Shown: positions 1-8,566 of the stretch, piece after piece | Layout: every line of letters starts with the position of its first letter | How positions within the stretch are numbered: the first letter of the stretch is position 1 | Source of the DNA: Nostoc sp. PA-18-2419 | GTDB taxonomy: Bacteria > Cyanobacteriota > Cyanobacteriia > Cyanobacteriales > Nostocaceae | Direction of reading: 5' to 3' | Assembly (NCBI RefSeq): GCF_005869855.1 | Contig: NZ_SZNH01000011.1 | Coordinates: 165,462 to 199,704 of the forward strand | Length of the DNA: 34,243 nucleotides | Notes under the pieces: generated by a model | Database searches by the model: none | What the model was told of the DNA's origin: nothing | Seen by the model: only the letters and a program-made list of their open reading frames with translations | Program-made: the position numbers and the translations under genes

Positions 1-1146
1 GGCAACTTTGGTGCATCTGGTGTCGCACCTGGTGCAAAACTAATGCCGATTCGTTTAGCTTCGGCATTGGGATCGCAGGAGGAAGCCGATGCTTTTGTTT
101 GGGCAGCTCAAAACGGTGCTGATGTGATCTCTTGCAGCTGGGGACCAGCAGATGGTGTTTGGTTTAACGCAAACGATCCGCTACACAACCAAAAAGTGCC
201 TCTACCTGACTCTACAAGACTTGCTATTGACTATGCAATTACTAAAGGACGCAACGGCAAAGGTTGTGTAATTTTCTTCGCTGCTGGTAATGGTAACGAA
301 AGCGTCGATAACGACGGCTACGCCAGCTACCAAAATGTGACTGCTGTGGCAGCTTGTAATGATTTCGGCACCAGAAGCGCTTATAGCGACTATGGTCAAG
401 CAGTCTGGTGCGCCTTCCCCAGCAATCATGGTTACAATTCTCAAACTCCTGGAATTTGGACAACTGATCGCTCTGGTACAGTTGGTTATAACTCTGGTAA
501 TCTAAATTTGGGTGATACCGTAGGTAATTACACAAACTCATTCGGCGGCACTTCTAGCGCTGCTCCGGGTGCTGCTGGTGTAGCAGCCTTAATTATTGCT
601 AGCAATCCAAATCTGCGTTGGGATGAAGTACGAGACATTATTAAACACTCCTGCGATCGCATTGACCAACCCGGAGGTAAGTATGATGCTAACGGTCGCA
701 GTCCTTTCTACGGTTACGGTCGGATGAATGCTCTCAAAGCAGTGGAACTGGCTAAGCCCAATCAACCATCACCCATCACCAGATTCCAAGCAGTGCAAGA
801 TGTACCAATTAGCGACTTGCAAACATCAAAATTACCATTGGCGATCGCTAATACCAACCTCGTTAAATCCATCAAAGTTACTGTAGACATAGAGCATACT
901 TACATTGCTGACCTCGTAGTTACTCTTAATCCTCCAACCCAAACAGGTGTACTGCCAATAATCCTCCATGATCGCCTCGGCGGATCTTCAGATAACATAA
1001 AAACAACTTATGACGAAGTGAATAGCCCTAAACTTGCTGTTTTTAAAGGTAAAAGTCCCCAAGGAAGCTGGACGCTAGAAGTAGCAGATAAAGCTAACCT
1101 AGATACAGGAAAAATTCGTAGCTTCACCATTGAAATTGGATTTTAA
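1..1146 (+). CDS. Subtilisin-like serine protease (peptidase S8) with C-terminal P domain, 5'-truncated
   Basis: The reading frame is open from base 1, so the gene starts outside the window; an ATG at 43 is internal, because the residues before it (GVAPGAKLMPIR) are a typical internal subtilase segment. The oxyanion-hole motif FFAAGNGN and the catalytic serine motif GGTSSAAP (Ser codon at 553-555) are both present. The catalytic Asp and probably His regions lie upstream, off the window. After about nt 765 comes a beta-rich region ending in a SWTLEVAD segment and FTIEIGF, which matches the proprotein-convertase P domain found in many cyanobacterial subtilases. The family cleaves peptides and is usually exported or cell-envelope associated; no signal peptide can be judged here. 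A hairpin repeat follows the stop codon. Confidence 0.9.
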   Translation, partial: GNFGASGVAPGAKLMPIRLASALGSQEEADAFVWAAQNGADVISCSWGPADGVWFNANDPLHNQKVPLPDSTRLAIDYAITKGRNGKGCVIFFAAGNGNESVDNDGYASYQNVTAVAACNDFGTRSAYSDYGQAVWCAFPSNHGYNSQTPGIWTTDRSGTVGYNSGNLNLGDTVGNYTNSFGGTSSAAPGAAGVAALIIASNPNLRWDEVRDIIKHSCDRIDQPGGKYDANGRSPFYGYGRMNALKAVELAKPNQPSPITRFQAVQDVPISDLQTSKLPLAIANTNLVKSIKVTVDIEHTYIADLVVTLNPPTQTGVLPIILHDRLGGSSDNIKTTYDEVNSPKLAVFKGKSPQGSWTLEVADKANLDTGKIRSFTIEIGF

Positions 1147-1175
1147 ACCAATACGCTTGGCTTAAAGATAATTCT

Positions 1176-1207
1176 AGGCTGGGTAAAGCGACAGCAAAAC
1201 CCAACCT
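1176..1207. repeat. Hairpin repeat between convergent genes
   Basis: Imperfect inverted repeat AGGCTGGGT / ACCCAACCT with a 14-nt loop. It lies exactly between the protease stop and the stop of the convergent coiled-coil gene, whose stop codon it touches. It resembles the dispersed short palindromes of cyanobacterial genomes and could act as a bidirectional terminator, though no T-tract follows. Confidence 0.55.
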
Positions 1208-1488
1208 TAGTATTCCAATGTTAGGGTATTGAATTTTGGTCTATTGTCCTCAAAATCAATATTTGCTTGCTGATGGGTGTCCTCTTCAGCTATTATTTGA
1301 CTATTTAAAATGGCAAGACGCTGCTGAATCTGATGTCGGCGTGCTTCGAGTTTCTGTAGTTCTTGCTCTAAACGCTCTTTTTCCACCATCATTTTGTAAG
1401 CATTTAAGTAAACTCTTGCTTGAGAACGCTGAGGAGGCATTGAGCTAATTTTGGCTGGAATTTTTCTGTGGTTTGGAGTGGGTTGCAT
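1207..1488 (-). CDS. Small coiled-coil protein, possibly GvpV-like, downstream of ArsA-type ATPase
   Basis: A 93-residue protein if started at the ATG at 1488. An upstream ATG at 1533 directly abuts the stop of the ArsA-like gene (TAA-ATG) and would add an AT-rich stretch that looks untranslated. The N-terminus is basic and proline-rich (PPQRSQARVYLNAYK). Next comes a strong heptad-type helix rich in Glu, Gln, Arg and Leu (roughly residues 33-65), then an acidic tail. The MPPxRSQA..YL..YK..VEK.RLEQEL layout reminds me of cyanobacterial GvpV-like gas-vesicle accessory proteins, but this is from memory and no other gvp gene is in the window. It probably shares a transcript with the ATPase gene, 45 bp upstream. 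Confidence 0.6.
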   Translation of the reverse strand: MQPTPNHRKIPAKISSMPPQRSQARVYLNAYKMMVEKERLEQELQKLEARRHQIQQRLAILNSQIIAEEDTHQQANIDFEDNRPKFNTLTLEY

Positions 1489-1533
1489 AATAAATTTCTT
1501 TTTGGATATGAAAGTATTTAATATAATTAGCAT

Positions 1534-3447
1534 TTAGAATAAACAGGCGGCTGCTGCTTGGATGCGTTCTAAAGGCTGAACTGAGCGAGGAAGCAGAGGT
1601 AAGCGAATCATTGTCAAACCTGGAAAACTTATCTGGTGGTCATTCTGGCTCGCACGATCGCAATTAATGGTTGCTGTAGAAGTAAAGCGGTTGAGAACAA
1701 AATAATTCTGGCTCACACCTATTTCTTGCAGAGATTTGAACAGGCGTTGTTGTTCGGCAAGTACGCTAGTCTGGTTAAGTGTAACCCCGATGAACTCTGC
1801 TTGTTGTGGGTCTTTTAGCACTTTTTGGGCTTTGACGACGCGCTGTCGCAAAATTCGTAAACGCCCCATAAACTCTGTACGACCAAGGACATTTTGATAC
1901 TTGATCCAGAGTTTGAAAATCCAAGCTAGCCAGTCTGCTAGTGCAGTTGGCATTTCTAGAAAACGTAGAAGATGACCTGTAGGAGCAGTGTCTAAAATAA
2001 TCAAGTCTTCTTCTTGTTGCTCTAGTAATTCCATTACTGTTAATAGGGAAAGCATTTCATCAATCCCTGGTAAAGCTTGCTCGACAATTTTGCGCCAAGC
2101 AACAGGAGCATAGGCCATTTCAATAGCTTCGCTTGTTTGGGTTTCGCCACTCATCATTTCGGCCAGTTCCCACAGGTAATCGGCTCTGAATTGATCGAGA
2201 ATGCGATCGCTATCTACTTCCTGACCACCAAGATTGGCAGTTATTTGATATGGTTCGTGTCCTAAGTTCAGACCAAAGGCATCACCTAAGGAATGGGCTG
2301 GATCGATAGAAACCATGCGAATTTTACGCTCAGGATGTTGTTGAGCCATAGCCCAACCAATGGCAGCTGCTACTGTGGTCTTGCCTACTCCACCTTTACC
2401 GCCAATTAGTAATAGGCGACGACCTTTGCTCAGAAAATCTCCAAAGCTAGGCGGAATTGTTTCTGGCCATTGAACTGGGAGTAGATCGACAGGAGATAGC
2501 GGTTCCATCTGAGGAACATGGATTTGGTTGATCAGATGCGTAAGGGCTGAAACCCCTAAAGGCTCTTCATTTTGCTGTGGCACAATCAACATCGGCTTTC
2601 CGCTAGCAAGAGCCGTATACTGGCTGATCAGCAGTTGTTGTTCTTGGTAACGATCTGGGTCAGTCGCACTGGTAAGAACTTGGTTGACAAACAACCCTCC
2701 ACAAGGAACCTGCATGGTTTGTAACGCTTCTAGGAATCGTTTTGATTCCAACCAACTCATTGGTTCGGCGATCGCAACTAACAAGCAAGCTGTATGGGTG
2801 GAATCTTGAAGCAGACGACGACCTTGTGACAGTTCAGCTTTCAGGGTTTGCAAAAATTCGTCAGCGCGATCGGGTGTGTAACTTCCAGCAAAGGTCTTGC
2901 TAATATACCGATGCTTTTCTTGAAACAGTTCCAAAGAGTGGAGGAAAGTATCTAAAAAATCCATCAACCCAAACAAGTTGAGAGTATGACCGCTAGGAGC
3001 CATATCTACTACTACTCGATCTACCTGCTGCTCGTTGAAAAGGCGTTGGATCTCTAATAAGCCCATCAACTCATCCAGTCCAGGCCAATCTAAATCCCAA
3101 ACTGGAAGCAAGTCTTCTCCTTCAACAAAACTACCCCGCTCCACCAGTAGTTCTAAAACCTGACCGTAACGTTTTTTAAATTTTTGTAACAGAAGCTTTG
3201 CATCCAATGCCCTTACTTGTAGATTGGGTAGTTCTGCTATGGGACGAGGAATGTCATCAACGCTAATTTGTAAGACATCTCCAAGAGAGTGAGCCGGATC
3301 GGTTGAGATTAAAAGAATTTGCTCGTTGACAAATTTCTGCGCCCAACGACATGCAAAGGTGCAGGAGATTGTTGTTTTTCCGACTCCACCTTTGCCGCTA
3401 AACATAGCAAGGTGTAGGTTATCAAAAAGTTCCATCCCGTTTGCCAT
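1534..3447 (-). CDS. ArsA/Get3-family ATPase with two tandem ATPase domains
   Basis: A 637-residue protein made of two homologous P-loop halves. The first deviant Walker A is GKGGVGKTT near residue 18 and the second GGKGGVGKTT near residue 350. Each half has its switch motif: DMAPSGH in the first, the canonical DTAPTGH in the second. The signature-lysine P-loop and the double-domain plan match bacterial ArsA (about 580 residues) and the TRC40/GET3 family. The cysteine set that binds metalloid in E. coli ArsA is not evident, and there is no arsB, arsD or arsR nearby, so a protein-targeting or regulatory ATPase role is at least as likely as arsenite export. Start chosen at 3447; an ATG four codons later is an alternative. 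The small coiled-coil gene follows directly. Confidence 0.88.
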   Translation of the reverse strand: MANGMELFDNLHLAMFSGKGGVGKTTISCTFACRWAQKFVNEQILLISTDPAHSLGDVLQISVDDIPRPIAELPNLQVRALDAKLLLQKFKKRYGQVLELLVERGSFVEGEDLLPVWDLDWPGLDELMGLLEIQRLFNEQQVDRVVVDMAPSGHTLNLFGLMDFLDTFLHSLELFQEKHRYISKTFAGSYTPDRADEFLQTLKAELSQGRRLLQDSTHTACLLVAIAEPMSWLESKRFLEALQTMQVPCGGLFVNQVLTSATDPDRYQEQQLLISQYTALASGKPMLIVPQQNEEPLGVSALTHLINQIHVPQMEPLSPVDLLPVQWPETIPPSFGDFLSKGRRLLLIGGKGGVGKTTVAAAIGWAMAQQHPERKIRMVSIDPAHSLGDAFGLNLGHEPYQITANLGGQEVDSDRILDQFRADYLWELAEMMSGETQTSEAIEMAYAPVAWRKIVEQALPGIDEMLSLLTVMELLEQQEEDLIILDTAPTGHLLRFLEMPTALADWLAWIFKLWIKYQNVLGRTEFMGRLRILRQRVVKAQKVLKDPQQAEFIGVTLNQTSVLAEQQRLFKSLQEIGVSQNYFVLNRFTSTATINCDRASQNDHQISFPGLTMIRLPLLPRSVQPLERIQAAAACLF

Positions 3448-3695
3448 TTATGGCGTTTAAGGATAAAGTTACTACATATTTTTAAAAGTCGCTTAAGTAA
3501 TTTTGCTGAATGAATGAATTTAAATCCTTAATCTTTCGTGGATGGGATTTACAAAACTTCTATATACGGTGGCAACAGGGAAAGCTTCACAAGAGAATGT
3601 GTAATTAATTTTGTTGAGGTACTTACAAATATTAGCCGAGGAACTATAACTAAGGTAAAGATTTATCCCGAGGTGTCCAAAGGTAAGGAAATAAG

Positions 3696-6600
3696 ATGGT
3701 TAACAGTTCTCAAAGCAATATAAATATTGGGTGTAATGTCCAAGGTATTTCTGAATACAACTTTTTTTCTGACAGTAAGTCTGAAGATATTCATTGTCAT
3801 CCACTCAAAACAGACTCTCCCTATTTAGGATTAAAAACTTTTGAAATTAAAGATAAAGACAAATTTTTTGGTCGAGAAGAGTGGATTGCTAATCTGGGCG
3901 ATCACTTGAAAAAAGATAATGTCCTCTTACTTTTAGGAGCATTAGCCAGTGGCAAATCATCATTGATTCGGGCAGGTTTAATTCCTTATTTGGGAGATAA
4001 TAAAAATTCCTTAATTAATTTAACTTTTCATCCAGATGAAAATCCTTTTAAATCTCTTTATAAGTGTCTTGCCTTTACATACGGAAAACAATCAAAAATA
4101 GCGAATATTGCTCGAAATATCAGAGAAGATACCCTAATTAAAATTGCTACATATTTTAAACAAGATTATCAGTCCATTCTGATTTTTATTGACCAATTTG
4201 AAGAACTATTTACGAAAACTCCAAAGCCAGAACGTGACAAGTTTGTTGCTAGTCTATTTCAACTATTGCAGCAGCAGGATAGCTCTGTCAAAATTGTTTT
4301 AGCAATGCGCTCTGATTTTTTGGATAGATTTAGCGAGTATGCCCAACTTGCGAAGATCCACGATCGCTATAGTCGTATACTCACTAGAATGAGCAATGGC
4401 GAATTAAAGTTAGCGATCGCTGAACCTGCTGTTAGAAATGGCGTTACCTTTGAACAAGGGCTAGTTGAGCAAATTATTGATGATTTTCACCAACAAGATG
4501 ATTATTTACCACTTCTGGCATACATCTTGAATATATTGTGGGAAAAGGAAGATATTGCAAACCGGGTTCTGAAGACAAAGACTTATCAAGAACTAAAAGA
4601 GCAAACGTTTGGTTATTTAAGCGAACAAGCTAATCAATATATTAATGCTAATGTTGGATGGCAGAATTGCGATTTGAGAGAAAAGGAACAAGAAATTCAA
4701 AAGTTAAACTTTGCACTGACTGAATTAAAACTACGCGAGCAATCTGCCAGGGTTTTGAATTTACTTCCTGTCAAACCGCTAGAGGGTTTGGTGCTGGCAA
4801 TTCAAACAATGGGTGAGAATTTAGAGAAATACCCAAATCAGCTTCTGGCTCCTGTTTTGGGAAGTTTAAAAGAAGCAATGAACACACCCACAGAGGCAAA
4901 TAACTTGCGTGGACACAACCAAGAGGTAAATTGTGTAGCCTTTAGTCCCGATGGCAAGTTTATTGCTAGTGGCAGTAGTGATTCTACTGTGTGCTTGTGG
5001 AATATCGTTGGCAATCCCACTGCTGAATTTTTCTGGGGACACGAGCAAGAGGTGAATTGTTTAGCCTTTAGTCCTGATGGCAAGTTTATTGTTAGTGGCA
5101 GTATTGACGGAATTTTGTGTTTATGGGATTTACAAGGTAATCTCACTACTCAACCGTGGCAGGGGCATCAGGAAGGAATTATTTCCGTCGCCTTTAGCTC
5201 AAATGGCAATTGCATTGTCAGTGTTGGTTTTGATGGAACGGTGTGTTTGTGGGATCTAGAAGGTAACGCCATTACTCAACCTTGGCGCGGACATAAAGAA
5301 GGAGTTATTTCCGTCACCTTTAGCCCAAATGGCGATTGTATTATCAGTGTTGGTTTTGACGGGACGGTGTGTTTGTGGGATTTACAAGGTAACATCATTA
5401 CTCAACCCTGGCACAAACACGAGGCAAAAATTATTTGCGTCGCCTTTAGCGCTGATGGCAAGTTTATTGTCAGTGGCAGTAGTGATTCTACAGTGCGGTT
5501 GTGGGACATCCAAGGTAATCCCATCACTCAACCTTGGCGCGGGCATGAAGGGCATGTAAATTCTGTAGCGTTTAGCCCTGATGGCAAGTTTATTGTTAGT
5601 GGTAGCTGCGATCGGACAATCCGCTTGTGGGACATCCAAGGCAACCCGATCGCTCAACCTTGGCGCGGACATGAAGGACAGGTTAATTCCCTAGCCTTTA
5701 GCCCCGATGGCAAGCTGATTGTCAGTGGTGGGGATAAAACTGTGCGTTTGTGGGAGCTACATCAAATACTACAAGAGCGGGTGATCGGGCGATCGCAGCG
5801 CAAATATGAGAATTGGGTCAATTGTGTTGCCTTTAGCCCTGATAGCAAGTCGATTGTCAGTGCTAGCAATGATTCGACAATCCGCTTGTGGGACATCCAA
5901 GGCAACCCCATCACTCAACCTTGGCGCGGACATGAAAAAGAAGTTAATTGTGTCGCCTTTAGCCCTGATGGCAAGTGGATTGTCAGTGCTAGCAATGATT
6001 CGACAGTGCGCTTGTGGGACATCCAAGGCAACCCCATCACTCAACCTTGGTGCGGACATGAAAAAGAAGTTAATTGTGTCGCCTTTAGCCCTGATGGCAA
6101 CTGGATTGTCAGTGCTAGCAATGATTCGACAGTGCGCTTGTGGGATATTGACGGCAATCCCATTGGTAAACCTTGGTGCGGACATGAAAAAGAAGTTAAT
6201 TGTGTCGCCTTTAGCCCTGATGGCAACTGGATTGTCAGTGCCAGCAATGATTCGACAGTGCGCTTGTGGGATATTGACGGCAATCCCATTGGTAAACCTT
6301 GGTGCGGACATGAAAAAGAAGTTAATTGTGTCGCCTTTAGCCCTGATGGCAACTGGATTGTCAGTGCCAGCAATGATTCGACAGTGCGCTTGTGGGATAT
6401 TGACGGCAATCCCATTGGTAAACCTTGGTGCGGGCATGAGTATTGGGTAAATTCCGCAGCTTTTAGCCCTGATGGTAAACTGATTGCCAGTGGTAGTCTT
6501 GATGGAACAGTGCGCTTGTGGCCTTGTGGGTGGCAAGAGTGGTTACAAGTTTGTTGCAATAGGTTACATTATCATCCCGTCTTTCAAAACCCTGACAATA

Positions 6601-6785
6601 CTTGTCAAAAATATGTATGGAATCCACAATGTCCTAAAGAGTTGAACAAGCAAGGTGCAGCAAAACCAAAACAGAAAGCTTTTTCAGCAGCTTTGGAGGA
6701 CTTTAACCAAGCAGTTCAACTTAATTTCACATCGCACTGGAAACATCGTTTTGCTTGGCAATCAATACCTACAGAGAACCAATAA
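3696..6785 (+). CDS. nSTAND ATPase with 13 C-terminal WD40 repeats
   Basis: A 1029-residue STAND protein. ATG at 3696 is preceded by AAGGAAATAAG. A short polar N-terminus leads into SPYLGLKTFE...FFGREE, the hallmark entry to the nSTAND1 NTPase domain. Walker A (GALASGKSS, near residue 89) and Walker B (ILIFIDQFEE, near residue 164) follow. From about residue 405 to 941 there are 13 WD40 repeats (GHxxxVNxVAFSPDG...VRLWD). Seven form a first block; an irregular linker near residues 688-705 separates the other six. Repeats 9-12 are near-identical at DNA level. The tail after WQEWLQVCC is the usual cyanobacterial ending but contains only half a TPR. Such proteins are thought to act as ligand-sensing switches in signalling, programmed death or defence; no protease or TIR effector domain is fused here. 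Confidence 0.9.
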   Translation: MVNSSQSNINIGCNVQGISEYNFFSDSKSEDIHCHPLKTDSPYLGLKTFEIKDKDKFFGREEWIANLGDHLKKDNVLLLLGALASGKSSLIRAGLIPYLGDNKNSLINLTFHPDENPFKSLYKCLAFTYGKQSKIANIARNIREDTLIKIATYFKQDYQSILIFIDQFEELFTKTPKPERDKFVASLFQLLQQQDSSVKIVLAMRSDFLDRFSEYAQLAKIHDRYSRILTRMSNGELKLAIAEPAVRNGVTFEQGLVEQIIDDFHQQDDYLPLLAYILNILWEKEDIANRVLKTKTYQELKEQTFGYLSEQANQYINANVGWQNCDLREKEQEIQKLNFALTELKLREQSARVLNLLPVKPLEGLVLAIQTMGENLEKYPNQLLAPVLGSLKEAMNTPTEANNLRGHNQEVNCVAFSPDGKFIASGSSDSTVCLWNIVGNPTAEFFWGHEQEVNCLAFSPDGKFIVSGSIDGILCLWDLQGNLTTQPWQGHQEGIISVAFSSNGNCIVSVGFDGTVCLWDLEGNAITQPWRGHKEGVISVTFSPNGDCIISVGFDGTVCLWDLQGNIITQPWHKHEAKIICVAFSADGKFIVSGSSDSTVRLWDIQGNPITQPWRGHEGHVNSVAFSPDGKFIVSGSCDRTIRLWDIQGNPIAQPWRGHEGQVNSLAFSPDGKLIVSGGDKTVRLWELHQILQERVIGRSQRKYENWVNCVAFSPDSKSIVSASNDSTIRLWDIQGNPITQPWRGHEKEVNCVAFSPDGKWIVSASNDSTVRLWDIQGNPITQPWCGHEKEVNCVAFSPDGNWIVSASNDSTVRLWDIDGNPIGKPWCGHEKEVNCVAFSPDGNWIVSASNDSTVRLWDIDGNPIGKPWCGHEKEVNCVAFSPDGNWIVSASNDSTVRLWDIDGNPIGKPWCGHEYWVNSAAFSPDGKLIASGSLDGTVRLWPCGWQEWLQVCCNRLHYHPVFQNPDNTCQKYVWNPQCPKELNKQGAAKPKQKAFSAALEDFNQAVQLNFTSHWKHRFAWQSIPTENQ
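5928..6431 (+). repeat. Four tandem 126-bp WD40-encoding units
   Basis: Units start at 5928, 6054, 6180 and 6306, each exactly 126 bp (42 codons, one propeller blade). The last two are identical base for base. The second differs from them at a single base (gctagc versus gccagc). The first differs more, mainly in its last third. This indicates very recent unequal crossing-over or gene conversion within the WD40 gene. Confidence 0.95.
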
Positions 6786-7220
6786 CAAGCTAATGGTGCT
6801 GAATGAAGTTACTGGTTTGTACTTAGCTGAACTGGCATCAAACTCTCTATAGTCAATATCCCTCTGCATTGTTGCCGCTAAAGTTGAGGCTTGATGTCTT
6901 CCTAAAGGTGTATTAGAGTGCCTTGTCGAAAGGTAGAAACGCTTCGTTTTTAACTCCCGTCAGCGTAACAATAGGATGAGAAAAAACTTATTGGAAACTG
7001 CTATTAGAGTTCTTAACCTGCATTGAACCCCGACGGGCAATACTTTGAAATTTTGAAATTCAATAAGGATAATTAACTGGGGTCATAAAACCTCTACCTT
7101 ACATTTTTACCCCAGTTCTTTACCCAAATTACCCAAAATAAATCTGAAGGCTTTGAAAACAAGCCTTAAATGCCCAATAAAAGACGGCTTGAAAATCCTG
7201 TAATGCTTGATTTTGCTCAA
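6786..7220. other. Gene-free interval between the WD40 gene and attL
   Basis: No convincing reading frame. It holds a perfect 7-bp hairpin, AAGGCTT / AAGCCTT, at 7147-7167 without a T-tract. The TPR-like tail of the WD40 gene just upstream suggests its former 3' end may have decayed here. This is the chromosomal flank immediately downstream of the original tRNA-Cys 3' end. Confidence 0.5.
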
Positions 7221-7270
7221 GGCGACACCCGGATTTGAACCGGGGGATAAAGGTTTTGCGGACCTCTGCC
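7221..7270 (-). other. attL: 3'-half fragment of tRNA-Cys
   Basis: These 50 bp repeat the 3' half of the tRNA-Cys at 14334-14404 (acceptor 3' strand, T arm and anticodon arm) with one mismatch. The position equivalent to U33, before the anticodon, is C, and beyond 7270 the D arm and 5' acceptor strand are absent. It cannot form a tRNA and is read as the left attachment site. Confidence 0.88.
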
Positions 7271-7315
7271 GCAACTGACCAAACCCCTGCACCCTAATAA
7301 TCTTTGACCCAACCC

Positions 7316-7344
7316 TTGACTTTGACTATCAGATTGAATATCAT
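7316..7344 (+). promoter_or_regulatory. Probable sigma-70-type promoter of the integrase
   Basis: TTGACT (7316-7321) and TATCAT (7339-7344) are separated by 17 nt and lie 20 nt upstream of the integrase ATG. The spacer and -10 box are formed by the repeat TGACTATCA / TGAATATCAT, which recurs at the other end of the element, so integrase binding there could repress its own promoter. Confidence 0.6.
7323..7344 (+). repeat. Left arm-type repeats (candidate integrase or Xis sites)
   Basis: TGACTATCA (7323-7331) and TGAATATCAT (7335-7344) begin 12 bp apart. An inverted copy, ATGATAGTCA, spans the integrase start codon (7364-7373). The same pair with the same 12-bp spacing occurs at 14262-14283. 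The left pair starts about 53 bp from the att core and the right pair ends about 50 bp from it. Confidence 0.65.
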
Positions 7345-7363
7345 TAGGTAAGGTAAAGGTTTA

Positions 7364-8566
7364 ATGATAGTCATGAAAGCAGTAAGAACAGCAAAGGGCG
7401 ATGTTGGGATCGAGGATTTCCGAGGTAAGTTAAGACTCCGAATGCCCAGAACAATCGAACAAACAGGCAAACAGATTTACCTTAGCACCGGATTAGATGC
7501 CAATGAGATAAATCGGAGAAGGGTCGCCACAGTTGCCAACAAGATTGAAGAAGACATCCTAACTGGTAACTTAGATATAACTCTAAATCGCTACAGGGAG
7601 CTTCTAGAATCCTACAGGCAGCCTCAGTTATCGCTAGTTAAACCGATATGCCCTGAGTCAGATGTAATGGCGCTATGGCTGAAATACTGCGAGTACATGC
7701 GACCTCAGATAGCATCTACTACATACCAGCGCGACTATGCCCGAAAGTACCATAATCATATCAATGCCCTACCTACTAAAGACCTAAATCAGGCGATCGC
7801 TATCCGAGATCATTTGCTGACCCATTTAACCCCCAATGCTGCCAAGCGAGTCCTAACCTATCTGAAAGCCTGCTGCTCCTGGGCTAAATCTTCCGGTATC
7901 ATTACCAATAATCCATTTACTGGTATGGCAGAAGACATCAAACTACTTAAGAAAGAATCAGATGCGATCGACCCCTTTAGCCTGGTAGAAATGAGAATCA
8001 TTATCAGCGCATTTGAGGAGACTAAGCCCCATTATGCCCCTTTTGTTAAGTTCCTTTTCTGGACTGGTTGCAGGACTGGGGAAGCTATTGCGCTCCAATG
8101 GAGACATATTAGCCATGATTGCTCCCAGATTATCTTTGCTGAGTCCTATGATAGTCAGTTGAATATTAGGAAGGGAACTAAGACAGGCAAGACTCGGAAG
8201 TTTCCCTGTAATCAGCAGGTTCAAGCCCTACTTTTATCTATTCGCCCTGACCAGCCAGATCCTAATCAGACAGTTTTTACTAGCCCCACTGGAGGAATCA
8301 TCAATAACAGTAAGTTTAGTAACCAAGTATGGAAGGGTTGCAAATCAGGGAAGAAAACCTACAAAGGAGTAATCCAGAAACTATTAGAATCAGGAGAAAT
8401 CGAGCGCTACAGATGCCCCTATAATACAAGGCATACATTTATTACATTAATGCTTGAGCAAGGATTAACTATTACCGCAGTATCAAAACTAGTTGGTAAT
8501 AGCCCAGAGATTATTCTGAGCCATTATGCAGGGAACACAGTACCTTTGAAGCTGCCAGAACTTTAG
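7364..8566 (+). CDS. int: Tyrosine recombinase / phage-type integrase
   Basis: A 400-residue integrase that would catalyse site-specific insertion and excision of the element at tRNA-Cys. An N-terminal arm-binding region is followed by a SAM-like core-binding domain (residues about 105-200) and the catalytic domain. Catalytic features seen are the Arg in TGCRTGEA, the R-H pair in NTRHTF near residue 365, and the nucleophile Tyr in LSHYAG near residue 388, preceded by VGNSPEI. The first ATG (7364) has AAGGTAAAGG upstream; another ATG lies three codons later. The gene starts 94 bp from the att core, as expected for a tRNA-targeting integrase. Its stop overlaps by 4 bp the stop of the convergent nuclease gene. 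Confidence 0.93.
   Translation: MIVMKAVRTAKGDVGIEDFRGKLRLRMPRTIEQTGKQIYLSTGLDANEINRRRVATVANKIEEDILTGNLDITLNRYRELLESYRQPQLSLVKPICPESDVMALWLKYCEYMRPQIASTTYQRDYARKYHNHINALPTKDLNQAIAIRDHLLTHLTPNAAKRVLTYLKACCSWAKSSGIITNNPFTGMAEDIKLLKKESDAIDPFSLVEMRIIISAFEETKPHYAPFVKFLFWTGCRTGEAIALQWRHISHDCSQIIFAESYDSQLNIRKGTKTGKTRKFPCNQQVQALLLSIRPDQPDPNQTVFTSPTGGIINNSKFSNQVWKGCKSGKKTYKGVIQKLLESGEIERYRCPYNTRHTFITLMLEQGLTITAVSKLVGNSPEIILSHYAGNTVPLKLPEL

Noticed and set aside
1534-3447. Arsenic-resistance operon
   Set aside because: Only an ArsA-type ATPase is present; there is no arsB, arsC, arsD or arsR, and metal-binding cysteines are not evident.
3538-3723. 61-codon frame upstream of the WD40 gene
   Set aside because: It overlaps the well-supported start at 3696, has no domain signal and only weak initiation context.
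5769-6559. Long open frames opposite and within the WD40 repeats (including 255 and 214 codons)
   Set aside because: They are shadows produced by the 126-bp tandem repeats, which keep every frame periodic; they show the same internal periodicity and no ribosome-binding sites.
7221-7290. A second tRNA gene
   Set aside because: Only the 3' half matches tRNA-Cys; the 5' acceptor strand and D arm are missing and the base before the anticodon is changed. It is an attachment-site copy.
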